DNA of 64,000 nucleotides from Proteobacteria bacterium DTSAM18 (GTDB lineage Bacteria; Myxococcota_A; UBA796; GCA-2862545). Positions 24,129 through 33,500 of this stretch are shown here, piece after piece (positions within the stretch are counted from its first letter, which is position 1; each line of letters opens with the position of its first letter). The position numbers were made by a program, and so were the translations under genes. Where the stretch lies: the NCBI GenBank assembly GCA_028767165.1, contig JARACJ010000002.1, positions 310,001-374,000 on the forward strand. The letters are read 5' to 3'. Under the pieces are notes generated by a model, which was not told the DNA's origin, did not search any database, and was given only the letters and a program-made list of their open reading frames with translations.

Positions 24129-25811
24129 CTACTCCTCCGGATCGCCGGAGGAAAGATCGGTGATGTCGACGAGGGTGGCGCCCAGGGTGCGCATGATCCG
24201 CTGGCAGGCGGGATCGGACAGCACCTTCTGCTCGAGGCCGGGATCGATGTCGCGCCGCTGGCTGGCGAGGCTCTCGACCAGCCGCAGCTCGAACCCGGGG
24301 CCGTAGATGGCCTGCAGGTGGGCGCCCACCTCGGGATTCTCGGCCTCGCGACGGGCCGTGGCGAGGGCGCGTCCCTTGGCGACCGTGAGGACGAGGGCCT
24401 TGCGCTCACGCCGGGGCGTGGCCTGGGGCAGGGCGGTGACGCCGACCTGGTGCAGGACCTTCTGGAAGGCGGCCCATCGATCGTCGTCGGAGGCGTCGGG
24501 TTCGAGTCGGGGGCTGGCGGCCCGGCTGCGGCTGGCACGCCCGCCGCTGGGACGGGCGGCGTGGGGCATGCGGTGACGACGCTGGGGACCCCGCTCGACG
24601 CGGCGTGAGGTGGTGTGACCGCCTCCACCGCCGCCCCCTCCGGAGGGAACACCCGGACCACGGCCCCGCAGGCGCTTCTCGAGGGACTCGAGGCGGGCGA
24701 GGAGCTGGGGCAGGGCCTCGGCGGGCTTGATGCCGGCCACACGGGCCACGGCCATCTCCATGACCATGCGGGGGCGGCTGGCCCGGACGACCTGCTCGTG
24801 GTTGGTGAGCAGCGCGTGGAACAGTCGGTGCAGGACATCCTCTGGCACGCCCTCGGTGACCTCGAGCAGCCGCTGCAGATCGTCCTCGGGAAGATCGAGG
24901 TGCTTGTGCACGCTGGGGGACAGCCTGGCCATGGTGGCGTGGCGGACCCACTCGAGCAGCTCGGCGCTGAACTGCTGCATCTCGAAGCCGAGCTCGTGCA
25001 CCCGGGCGATCAGATCGATGGCCTGATCGGCTTCGCCGCGGAGGAGGTGGGCCAGCATGTCGTGGAGGAGGCGACGATCGACCAGGCCGAGGACGTCGGC
25101 GATGGAGGCATCGTCGATCTCCTCACCGCCGAAGCTGATGACCTTGTCGAGCAGGGACTGGCTGTCGCGCATGGAGCCTTCGCCGGCGCGGGCGATGAGG
25201 CGCAGGCCCGACTCGGAGATGGAGACGCCCTCCTGCTCGGCGATGGAGCCCAGGCGCTGCACGACCCCCGTGACGGGGATGCGCTTGAAGTCGAAGCGCT
25301 GGACCCGGGAGAGGATCGTGTCCGGGATCTTGTGGGGCTCGGTGGTGGCGAACAGGAAGATGACGTGCTCGGGGGGCTCCTCGAGGGTCTTCAACAGGGC
25401 GTTGAAGGCCGCGTTCGAGAGCATGTGGACCTCGTCGACGAGGTAGATCTTCTTGCGGCCCTGGCTCGGGGCGAAGCGCACGGACTCCCGCAGCTCGCGG
25501 ATGTTGTCGACGGAGTTGTTGGAGGCACCGTCGATCTCGATGAGGTCGGGGGAGGTGCCCCGGGAGATGTCGATGCAGGAGGGGCACTCGCCGCAGGGAT
25601 CGGCCGTGGGCCCCTTCTCGCAGTTGAGGGACTTGGCGAGGGCGCGGGCGGCGGTGGTCTTGCCGACGCCCCGGGCGCCGCAGAACAGGTACGCGTGGTG
25701 GATGCGCTGGCGCTCGATGGCGTTGCGCAGCGTGCGCGTGACGTGGTCCTGCCCGACGATCTCGTCGAACGTGGCGGGGCGGTACTTTCGTGCGATGGCG
25801 AGGTAGGCCAA
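24129..25811 (-). CDS. dnaX: DNA polymerase III subunit gamma/tau
   Basis: A 560-residue clamp-loader ATPase. The N-terminus has the usual LARKYRP-like sequence, Walker A GARGVGKTT (45-53), a four-cysteine zinc module (Cys64, 73, 76, 79), Walker B IYLVDEVHMLS and the sensor FATTEPHKIP. In the SRC motif the cysteine is Val (ILSRVQRF). After the lid and collar (to about 370) comes a glycine-rich linker (eight consecutive glycines) and a tau-like C-terminal region ending DLSSGDPEE. No A-rich slippery heptamer is visible, so a frameshifted gamma form is not predicted. It heads the dnaX-ybaB-recR-rluA-type operon; 74 bases separate it from the upstream asparagine-synthetase-like gene. Confidence 0.95.
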   Translation of the reverse strand: MAYLAIARKYRPATFDEIVGQDHVTRTLRNAIERQRIHHAYLFCGARGVGKTTAARALAKSLNCEKGPTADPCGECPSCIDISRGTSPDLIEIDGASNNSVDNIRELRESVRFAPSQGRKKIYLVDEVHMLSNAAFNALLKTLEEPPEHVIFLFATTEPHKIPDTILSRVQRFDFKRIPVTGVVQRLGSIAEQEGVSISESGLRLIARAGEGSMRDSQSLLDKVISFGGEEIDDASIADVLGLVDRRLLHDMLAHLLRGEADQAIDLIARVHELGFEMQQFSAELLEWVRHATMARLSPSVHKHLDLPEDDLQRLLEVTEGVPEDVLHRLFHALLTNHEQVVRASRPRMVMEMAVARVAGIKPAEALPQLLARLESLEKRLRGRGPGVPSGGGGGGGGHTTSRRVERGPQRRHRMPHAARPSGGRASRSRAASPRLEPDASDDDRWAAFQKVLHQVGVTALPQATPRRERKALVLTVAKGRALATARREAENPEVGAHLQAIYGPGFELRLVESLASQRRDIDPGLEQKVLSDPACQRIMRTLGATLVDITDLSSGDPEE

Positions 25812-25885
25812 GGGTGCGACTCCGGTCTTCGGCCCATGATCTACACCGTCTGGGCCGTCCCGTCTCCCTCAGCCTCCTTGCGGCG

Positions 25886-27712
25886 CTAATTCGCCCGGAT
25901 CCAGCGCAGCCAGCTGTCGAGCAGGAACAGGGACCAGAGCTGATGGGCCGCCGACGACGACCGGGACACGGCCCGGCGCAGACCCTCGATGCCGGTGTGG
26001 CGCCACAGCTCCAGGGGATCCGAGCGGAGCAGGTCGACGCGCTCCTCGGTGAACAGCCGACCGGGGCCGGACAGCCAGCGATCGAGGGGCCGGGGCATGC
26101 CTCGGTCCGGGCGGTTGATGAGGGCGGGGGGCAGGGAGCCCTTGAGGCTGGCCCTCAGCAACCAGCGGGTGCGGAAGGAGCCGCCCATGCCACGAACCTT
26201 GTACGAGCCGGGGAGCAGCCAGGCGAGGCGGCGGACCTCCCGGGACAGCAGGGGGAAGGCCACCGAGACGCCGGCGGCGGCGGCGGTGCACTCCACGCGG
26301 GGCAGGGTGTCGGACTCGAGGGTGGAGCGCCAGGTGCTGTGCAGGATGGTGTTGAGGGGGTCGGTGCGGACCTCCTCGTAGAAGGGCCGGGCCACGCGGG
26401 CGCGGACGCCCGGGTCGAGAAGGTCGTCGTCGAGCAGGATGCGCTCCCGATCCTTGCGGCTGAAGACCTCGGGCAGGGCCAGGCCGAACCGGGCCGGCAG
26501 CTCGTCCGGGGGCGTGGTGAGCCGGGCACCCTTGCCCACCTGGGCGAGACCCTCCCGCAGGAGCATGCGGGCGGGGGCGGGGATCTGCTGGAAGCGCTGG
26601 GACCGGGCGAGCAGGCGGGCGGGATCCTGCAGGTTGCGACCGCCGAAGAGCTGGTCGGCGCCGTCGCCGGTGAGCACACGATCGACCGTGGAGGCCGCCT
26701 TCTGGGCCAGCAGCAGCTGCAGGACGACCGAGGCGCTCCCGATGGGGTGGCCCAGCGCCTGCACGGAGGCGTCGAAGGACTCGGCGATGTCGCGGGTGGA
26801 GACGACCACATTGTGGTGCTCCATGTTCATCAGACGTGCCACGCGGCCGGCGAACGGCGTTTCCGGGTAGGGCTCGTCGTCGATGGTGACCGTGAAGGTG
26901 TTCACCTGGCGGGCGAGGTGACGCGCGGCGGCGACGATGGCGGCCGAGCCGGGCCCGCCGGACAGGTACACGCCCACGTTGGCCCCCCCGAGCAGCTGGC
27001 GTCGGACGGAGCTCTCGAGGGCGTCCTGCAGCTGGGGGATGACGTCGGCCGTGCGGGGCGTCGGGGTGCCTCGGGCAGCGTAGATGGGGGTGAACCAGGG
27101 GCGTACCATGGCGCGGTCGTCGCCCCACCGCAGGCGGGCGCCGGGCGGAAGCTGGTGGACCTCCTCCAGCAGGGTGCGCGGGGCGTGGACCGTGCGGAAT
27201 GACAGGTACTCGGCCAGTCGATCGCGGTTGAGCCGACGGGAGACCCAGGGCAGCTCGAGCAGGGCGGGAAGATCGGTGGCGAAGGCGAAGCGGCCGGGCT
27301 TGCGGACCCAGTAGAGGGGGCGGATGCCGGCCGGGTCGCGGATCAGGTGCAGCACCTGGTGCTTGCGCTCGTAGACCGCGGCCGCCCACGAGCCGTCGAG
27401 GTAGGACAGGGCGTCGATGCCCCAGCGGCGCCAGGCCGTGGCGAGCAGCTCGGGCCCCTCGAGGTCCGGGGGCAGATCCGTCTCGGCGTCGGTGCGCTGA
27501 CGGACGACGCCCGTGACGAAGACGGCCAGATCCTCGGTCTGGTCGATCTTGGGCTCGGAGCTTCGGCCGGACCAGCCCACCGCCGCGATGTCGCCGGTGA
27601 GGATGCGTGTGGTGGGACCAGCGTGCTTCGACACCTTCTCCATCCTCTCGGCCAGCTCCCGTGTGGGACGGCTGGAGGTGGTGGTGTCGATGTACCCGAA
27701 GATGGCAGCCAT
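25886..27712 (-). CDS. Asparagine-synthetase-like protein lacking glutaminase and PP-loop key residues
   Basis: A 608-residue protein with the two-domain plan of class II asparagine synthetases. The glutaminase domain starts MAAIFGYI, so the catalytic Cys2 is missing, although DGSWAAAVYE, RDPAGIRPLYW and FATDLPALL are recognisable. The synthetase domain (from about residue 230) has YLSGGPGSAAI where SGGxDS is expected, losing the PP-loop aspartate, and later TGDGADQLFGG intact. It ends with the helical LLRASLKGSLPP and RPDRGMPRPLDRW segments. It may be an ammonia-dependent or entirely different amidotransferase-fold enzyme, or regulatory. It starts 7 bases after the stop of a small membrane protein gene and lies just upstream of dnaX. 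Confidence 0.85.
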   Translation of the reverse strand: MAAIFGYIDTTTSSRPTRELAERMEKVSKHAGPTTRILTGDIAAVGWSGRSSEPKIDQTEDLAVFVTGVVRQRTDAETDLPPDLEGPELLATAWRRWGIDALSYLDGSWAAAVYERKHQVLHLIRDPAGIRPLYWVRKPGRFAFATDLPALLELPWVSRRLNRDRLAEYLSFRTVHAPRTLLEEVHQLPPGARLRWGDDRAMVRPWFTPIYAARGTPTPRTADVIPQLQDALESSVRRQLLGGANVGVYLSGGPGSAAIVAAARHLARQVNTFTVTIDDEPYPETPFAGRVARLMNMEHHNVVVSTRDIAESFDASVQALGHPIGSASVVLQLLLAQKAASTVDRVLTGDGADQLFGGRNLQDPARLLARSQRFQQIPAPARMLLREGLAQVGKGARLTTPPDELPARFGLALPEVFSRKDRERILLDDDLLDPGVRARVARPFYEEVRTDPLNTILHSTWRSTLESDTLPRVECTAAAAGVSVAFPLLSREVRRLAWLLPGSYKVRGMGGSFRTRWLLRASLKGSLPPALINRPDRGMPRPLDRWLSGPGRLFTEERVDLLRSDPLELWRHTGIEGLRRAVSRSSSAAHQLWSLFLLDSWLRWIRAN

Positions 27713-27719
27713 TCAGACC

Positions 27720-28292
27720 TCAGCGGCGTCGGCCGGAACCCTTGCGACGCTTGGGCGGCGGGGGGCCCTTCTGGCTGCGCCGACGACGGGGCGCGCCGGA
27801 CGAGGCCGAGGAGGAGGTCGGACGGATCGACTCGTTCTTGGGCTCGGGAGCCTCGAGGCCCCACGGAGAGCCGGAAATGTACATGTTTCGCAGGACGATC
27901 AGCAGGATCCATGTGAGCAGGGCGATACTGAGGGTACCGGCCGAGGTGGTGGACAGCTTGCGTGTCGTCTCGCCATCATCGATCGTGAACGCGAGGGCGA
28001 AGGAGGGCTTCGTGGTGGCCACGGCAGTGCTGGGGAGCTCGGTGGGCTCCAGCATCAGGGCATCGGCGCGAAGGCCCAGCTCGCGCACGAGATCCGCCTT
28101 CCAGCTGACCACGGTGGTCTCGCCGGGCGCCTCGACCACGAGAACGTCGAACGTCGCTGGATTCTCGACGTCGACGGGCCGAAATGAGACAGCATGGCCG
28201 CTCCACCCACGAAAGAACCCACTCGCGAGCAGGAAGGTGATCAGGGCGGCCGGTGTGGCGATGAGGGCGATGAATCGGAGCAGTGCGTTCAT
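27720..28292 (-). CDS. Small inner-membrane protein with basic C-terminal tail
   Basis: A 190-residue protein of unknown family. One transmembrane helix is near the N-terminus (FIALIATPAALITFLLA), a periplasmic domain of about 95 residues follows (strand-rich, VDVLVVEAPGETTVVSW-like), then a second helix (LSIALLTWILLIVLRNMY). The last 45 residues are Pro/Arg/Lys/Ser rich (RRRRSQKGPPPPKRRKGSG), probably disordered and cytoplasmic. The start at 28292 places the first helix correctly. It precedes the asparagine-synthetase-like gene by 7 bases and is divergent from the tamA-like gene 33 bases away. Confidence 0.7.
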   Translation of the reverse strand: MNALLRFIALIATPAALITFLLASGFFRGWSGHAVSFRPVDVENPATFDVLVVEAPGETTVVSWKADLVRELGLRADALMLEPTELPSTAVATTKPSFALAFTIDDGETTRKLSTTSAGTLSIALLTWILLIVLRNMYISGSPWGLEAPEPKNESIRPTSSSASSGAPRRRRSQKGPPPPKRRKGSGRRR

Positions 28293-28325
28293 GGATGTAC
28301 CGATCCCGGAAATGGACGGGTTGGG

Positions 28326-30557
28326 ATGACGGACCCGACCCACTGGGCGCGGGGCCGCAGTCTAACCGCAAACGGCCTGTGGGTGCAGTTCGCGCTGTGT
28401 CTGCTGCTCGTACTGGGGGGGTGTACCGGTGCGCGAAAGCAGGTCCGTGGCGACGTGGTCCGCAAGCTGCAGTTCGAGGGTCGTGCCGAAGGAACCTCCG
28501 ATGGCGACCACCGGAGCGCCATCAGCCAGAAGAAGTCGTCCTGGGGCGCCTTCGTGTGGCCCTTCACCTACTGGGTCCAGGCGGAGAGCCTGGCGCCCGG
28601 AACGTTGCGCAAGGATGGCCAGCGGCTGCGGATCTGGTACGCCGAGCAGGGCTACTTCGACATGCGCTTCCTCGGCTGGGAGGTCCGTCGCATCAAGAAA
28701 GCCACCGACGACAAGGCGGGCGTGGTCGACATCAGGGGCTACCTCGAGCCCGGTCCGCGCAGCTCGGTGCGTCACATGGACTACTCGAGCCTGGAGGGAA
28801 CGGGTGCGATCGAGCTGCTCATGCGCAACGTGACCCGCACCGCGCCGATCCGGGCGGGTGACCCCTTCGACGCCGGGCTCGTGCGGCGCACGGCGAAGAT
28901 GCTCGAGGAGGCGCTGCGGGAGAACACCTTCGCCTACGCCTCCGTGGTGCCGTTGATGGACGCCTACCCCGAGGAGCAGGCGGTCGACGTGCAGATCGAG
29001 GCCGATGTGGGGGTGTCGGCGACGATCGGGCCGATCACCGTGAGCGGCGAGGGCACCTACGACGACAAGCTCCTGCGGGTGGCGGCGGACGAGGTCTACC
29101 TCGAGGAGGGTGAGGCCTACTCGCTGTCGCGCATGCGGCAGGCCCAGCAGGATCTGTTCCGCATGCAGCTGTTCTCCGTGGTCAGCGTGTCGCCCGATCT
29201 GTCCGATCCGACGCGCACCGCCGTGCCGGTGAACGTCGAGATCCAGCCCGGCCGCACCAAGCGCCTGCGCGCGGGTGGGGCCGTCACCTTCGACACCTAC
29301 AACCTCGTGCCCCGGGGCACGATCGAGTACCGCGATCTGCGTCTGGGCCACAGTCTCGTGCAGCTCGATGCCCGCGCGAGCGTGGGCGCCATCATCGGCG
29401 TGACCTCGGACACGGACCTCGGCGGTGACTGGGCCGGCCTCGTGGGCGACGTCGGCATGAGGGTCCGCTACCCCTTCCTCGCCAAGAACCGCCTCGCCAT
29501 CAGCTCGTCGGCGAAGGCGTTCCAGGAGGTCCAGTACGGCAACATCCCCTACTGGGGCTACTCGGTCGACGCCCTGCTGGCCTGGCGCATCGCGCGCAAG
29601 ATCCAGTTCACGTCCGGACCGGTGTTCGACTTCTTCTCCTACCGGGGCGACTCCGGTCTCGAGCGGGAGCTGGCCGCGATCCAGTTCCAGGGCGACTTCA
29701 ACAGCACCGCCTACAACCTGCTCGGCTGGGTTGCCGGCATCGTGGCGGACTTTCGCGACGATCCGCTGTCGCCCAGCCGGGGCACCTACGTGCTCGGCGG
29801 CGTCAAGCAGTCGATCCCGATTCCCACCGTGCCGGAGCGGGAGGCCGGCTGGGACGGCGATCCCGTGGAGCCGTTCCTGTACACGCGCTTCCGGGTGGAT
29901 GCCCGCGCCTACAAGTCGTTCCGCCTCAACCGCAAGCAACGCCGGCTGCCACTGACCCTCGCGGGGCTCGGCCGCGGCACCATCCTCGTCCCCTGGGAGG
30001 GGGCGGATTCCTCGCTGCCGTACCCCGACCTCGGCTTCGCCGGTGGCACCACGAGCCTTCGCTCCTTCCGCAACAACCAGGTGGGCCCGTACGACTGCGT
30101 GTGTGCCTACGAGCGGGGCAGGCCGTCGCCGCCCCACAACAACGGCGAGTTCTACGACGTGGACCGCACCTACCTGCCCCGAGGTGGCGCGCTGGTGATC
30201 GAGGCGATCGGGGAGGCCCGGTACGCCGTCACCAACAGCCTGTCGGTGGCGCTGTTCGGGGAGATGGGGCTGCTGTCCTCGCGGGTCAGGGAGACCTCGG
30301 CGGACGACCTGCGCTTCGGCGCGGGCGTGGGCGGACGCATCCACACGCCCGTGGGGCCGGTGCGACTCGACCTCGGGTTCCGGCCCACCTACCCGGAGGA
30401 CTTCGGGCCCGAGCGCTACATCGGCTGCAACACGATCGACCAGATCCCCCGCGGCTACGATCTGACCACGCCCAGCCTGCGCGCGCGACAGCGCATCGCC
30501 GAGCGCAACCCGGTGATGGCGGTGAACTTCTTCCTGGCCATCGGGGAGGCGTTTTGA
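28326..30557 (+). CDS. tamA: Omp85-family outer-membrane protein, TamA-like, with lipoprotein-type signal
   Basis: A 743-residue protein. The N-terminal signal ends in LVLGGC, a lipobox, which is unusual for this family. Three POTRA-like repeats occupy about residues 40-300 (for example ITVSGEGTYDDKLLRVAADEVYLEEGEAYSL, quoted only in part: VSGEGTYDDKLL). The barrel carries the Omp85 hallmarks GGTTSLRSFRNNQVGP and GPVRLDLGFRPTYP, and ends in phenylalanine. Together with the TamB-like gene that overlaps its stop it forms a translocation/assembly or lipid-transport pair spanning the envelope. The start at 28326 is the first ATG that gives the signal; the ribosome site is weak. It could instead be a BamA paralogue, but the tamB neighbour favours TamA. 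Confidence 0.85.
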   Translation: MTDPTHWARGRSLTANGLWVQFALCLLLVLGGCTGARKQVRGDVVRKLQFEGRAEGTSDGDHRSAISQKKSSWGAFVWPFTYWVQAESLAPGTLRKDGQRLRIWYAEQGYFDMRFLGWEVRRIKKATDDKAGVVDIRGYLEPGPRSSVRHMDYSSLEGTGAIELLMRNVTRTAPIRAGDPFDAGLVRRTAKMLEEALRENTFAYASVVPLMDAYPEEQAVDVQIEADVGVSATIGPITVSGEGTYDDKLLRVAADEVYLEEGEAYSLSRMRQAQQDLFRMQLFSVVSVSPDLSDPTRTAVPVNVEIQPGRTKRLRAGGAVTFDTYNLVPRGTIEYRDLRLGHSLVQLDARASVGAIIGVTSDTDLGGDWAGLVGDVGMRVRYPFLAKNRLAISSSAKAFQEVQYGNIPYWGYSVDALLAWRIARKIQFTSGPVFDFFSYRGDSGLERELAAIQFQGDFNSTAYNLLGWVAGIVADFRDDPLSPSRGTYVLGGVKQSIPIPTVPEREAGWDGDPVEPFLYTRFRVDARAYKSFRLNRKQRRLPLTLAGLGRGTILVPWEGADSSLPYPDLGFAGGTTSLRSFRNNQVGPYDCVCAYERGRPSPPHNNGEFYDVDRTYLPRGGALVIEAIGEARYAVTNSLSVALFGEMGLLSSRVRETSADDLRFGAGVGGRIHTPVGPVRLDLGFRPTYPEDFGPERYIGCNTIDQIPRGYDLTTPSLRARQRIAERNPVMAVNFFLAIGEAF

Positions 30558-33500
30558 GCGAGCCCCGACGCCATCGCTGCGGAAAGGCCACCCGCGTGCT
30601 GCTGGCCGGGGTGGGCGTGATCGGCCTGGCCCTCGTGGTGGCCATCGACCCGATCCTCACGGCGGTCGGCCGGGGCGTCCTCGGTGGCATGCTGCAGGAG
30701 GGCTGGACGGTCTCCGACTTCCGTGTCGACGTGGGCTTCCGGGGCATCCGGGTGCGGGACTTCGCCTTCATCGCGCCCGACGGGCACCCGGAGGTGGGCG
30801 CAGACGACGTGATGGTCCGCCTGGCGCCGTTCTCGGTGTTCAGCGGCACGGTCGAGGTGCACGAGGTGCGACTCGGCGGCGGGTTCGTGGACTTCACCTC
30901 GGACGACCAGGGGCTGCGGTTCCCGAGGGCCTTCCCGCCGCCGAAACCCGAGAAGGAGAAGGAGCGTCCCAAGCCGTACAAGGGCCTGCCCATCGGGTTC
31001 GAGGTGGCCAAGGTCGACGTGGACGTGCCCCTGGTGCGCATCGCCAACCAGGACGGCCAGGCCGGCCTCGAGATCTGGGGCGTCACGCTCGACTCGGCGG
31101 TGGACCTCGTGAAGAACGAGCCGCTGATCGACACCACGGGGCTCGCCTTCCGGGCGGAGTTCATCAAGCCCCTCGAGGGGCCGTTCCAGGTGATCGGCGA
31201 CGCGGACTTCCACGGCGACCACGTCACGGCCGCGGACCTGCAGGTGGAGCTCCTCGGCAGCCAGCTCGTGCTCGACGGCATCTGGCAGCTGGTGGGCCAG
31301 GGCACCGACATGGACCTGACCCTCGAGCGGCTCGACGTGGATGCCCTGTCGCCGATGATGGGCGACGCCCTCGCCGGCGTGTACACCGGCGCGCTCCACC
31401 TGGACGGCAACCTGCGGGGCCTCGGCCTCGTCGGCACCCTCGACGGGGAGGAGAACGGCACCGTGACCTTCCAGGAGGGCTCCGCGGTGTGCATCGGCGG
31501 AGACGGCGAGCGCTGTGGCAGCACCGTGCTGCCCACCGATCAGACGGGCCCGGGCGCGGTGCGGTGGAAGGTCGACCTGCTGACCGATCAGTTCGCGGTG
31601 GAGAAGCTCATCCCGCCGGTGGTCGGCCCGCTGGTGCTCGACGGTCACATCCAGGCCCGCGGCGGCGGCACCTCCTACCCGGACGGCATCGTGGTGGAGG
31701 ACGGCCGCATCGACGGGCAGGGGCTCGACGTGTTCGGTCTGCCCTTCCGGGATGCCCACGGCAGCTTCGAGCTGCACCGGGGTCTCGTCCGGGGCACCGA
31801 TCTCGACGTGACCGCCATCGGGGGCACGGCCCGCGGCGCCGCCACGCTCGACCTGGTGGGCGGTGCGTTGGGGGGCGACTTCCGTGGGGTGGTCGACCTG
31901 TCGATGCTCGCCGACCTCGGCGTCGAGGATCTGTACGGCAGGGGACCGTTCCGGGCGCGGGTGGACGGCAACGTGCTGGAGGACGGCACGCCCATCCACG
32001 TGGCCGGGCAGGTGCAGGTCCGGCAGGGAGGCGTCGGCCGGGACATCACCGCGGACGTGGTGGAGGGACCCTTCGACGTGGACTACCGCGACGGGCACGT
32101 CAAGGTCGTGGGCGACTGGCAGGCCACGGGCGCCGCCGCCTACGGGGCGGAGGCGGAGCAGCTGTCGGTGCCCGGGCTGGTGGTCGACGTGGGGGAAGCC
32201 GTCGACATCCAGGGCTCGGGGTTCACGCCCGTGCTCACCTACGGCGGGTTCATCGTCATGGACGCCGTGGAGGCGCCGTTCCACTTCCGCACGGAGGGAG
32301 GCCACCTCTCGCTCGACGCCACCGCGACCCTGGCCGACCACGACCTGTCGGGCCTGCAGGGCGATCAGGGCGCGCTCAGCTTCACGCTACGCGACGACGA
32401 CGCGGACGTGGAGCTGGCGCTGCAGCGGGACGACTACACCTGGGTCGCCGTGAAGGGGGGCCACCTCGACCTCGCCACCACCACGATCTCGGCGGACCTC
32501 CTGCGCCTGCAGCTCGACGCGGAGAAGGTGATCGAGAGCACGTCGCCGGTCAGCTTCCGGGTGGCCGAAGCGGGCATCGCCGACGCCGACATCCACCTGG
32601 CGCTGCCCGAGGGCAGCCTCGACGTGACGGGCGATCTCGGCGGGGAAGGGCCACTCGACGGCACGGTCGTGCTCTCGGACGTCGGACTGGCGGGCCTGTC
32701 GCCGCTGTATCCGGAAGATCTGGCCAACCTCACGGGCACCGTGGATCTCGACCTCACCGCCAGGGGCACGGCCGCCTCGCCCGACCTCGAGGGCGACCTC
32801 ACCCTGGCCGGCGTGACCCTCGACGAGACGCTGGCGGGGCTGGACGCCGAGATGGCCTTCGGCTGGCGCGACGACCAGGCGGTCGTGGATCTGGCGGCCG
32901 GTCGGGAAGGGCAGCGACGCATCCTCCTCCATGGAGAGCTGCCGGTGGAAGGAGGACTCCTGTCGCCGACCGTGGAGCCCACGGCACCCCTGCTCGCCGA
33001 GCTGACCCTCGAGGGGCTCGATCTGGAGCGCCTGGCCCGGCTCCTCCCTTCGACGCCCCTGCCCACGGGGGTGTTGACCGGCCACATGGTGGTGACGGGG
33101 CCTCTCGTGGAGCCGGACATGACCCTCGATCTGGGCGGAGACGTCCGTCTGTTCGGCATTCCCGAGGTCGTGACCCTGGACATCGAGGGTGCGCTCACGG
33201 GCACGGACTTCACGCTGCGTGGCGATCTGCATGACGAGGAGGACGTCCACTTCGCCGATCTCGACGCGCGGGCCCAGGTGGAGCTGCGCAAGGTGCTCGG
33301 GCCGGCGCTCGGTGCCGATCCGGATGACCCGGACCTGATGGTCGGAGACTGGGTCCGGACGCCGGAGCTCGACCTCGTCCTGTCGGACCTGCAGGTGGAG
33401 CCGGTGGTGCATCGCTTCCTGCCCTATCTGGAGATGGCCGGTCTGCTCGACGCGAACGTGGCCGTGCGCGGCGAGGTGATGCGCCCGGACGTGGTCGTGC

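Noticed and set aside
24129-25811. Programmed frameshift in dnaX
   Set aside because: There is no A-rich slippery heptamer followed by a stem-loop; the run of guanine/cytosine codes for a glycine linker and the frame is continuous.
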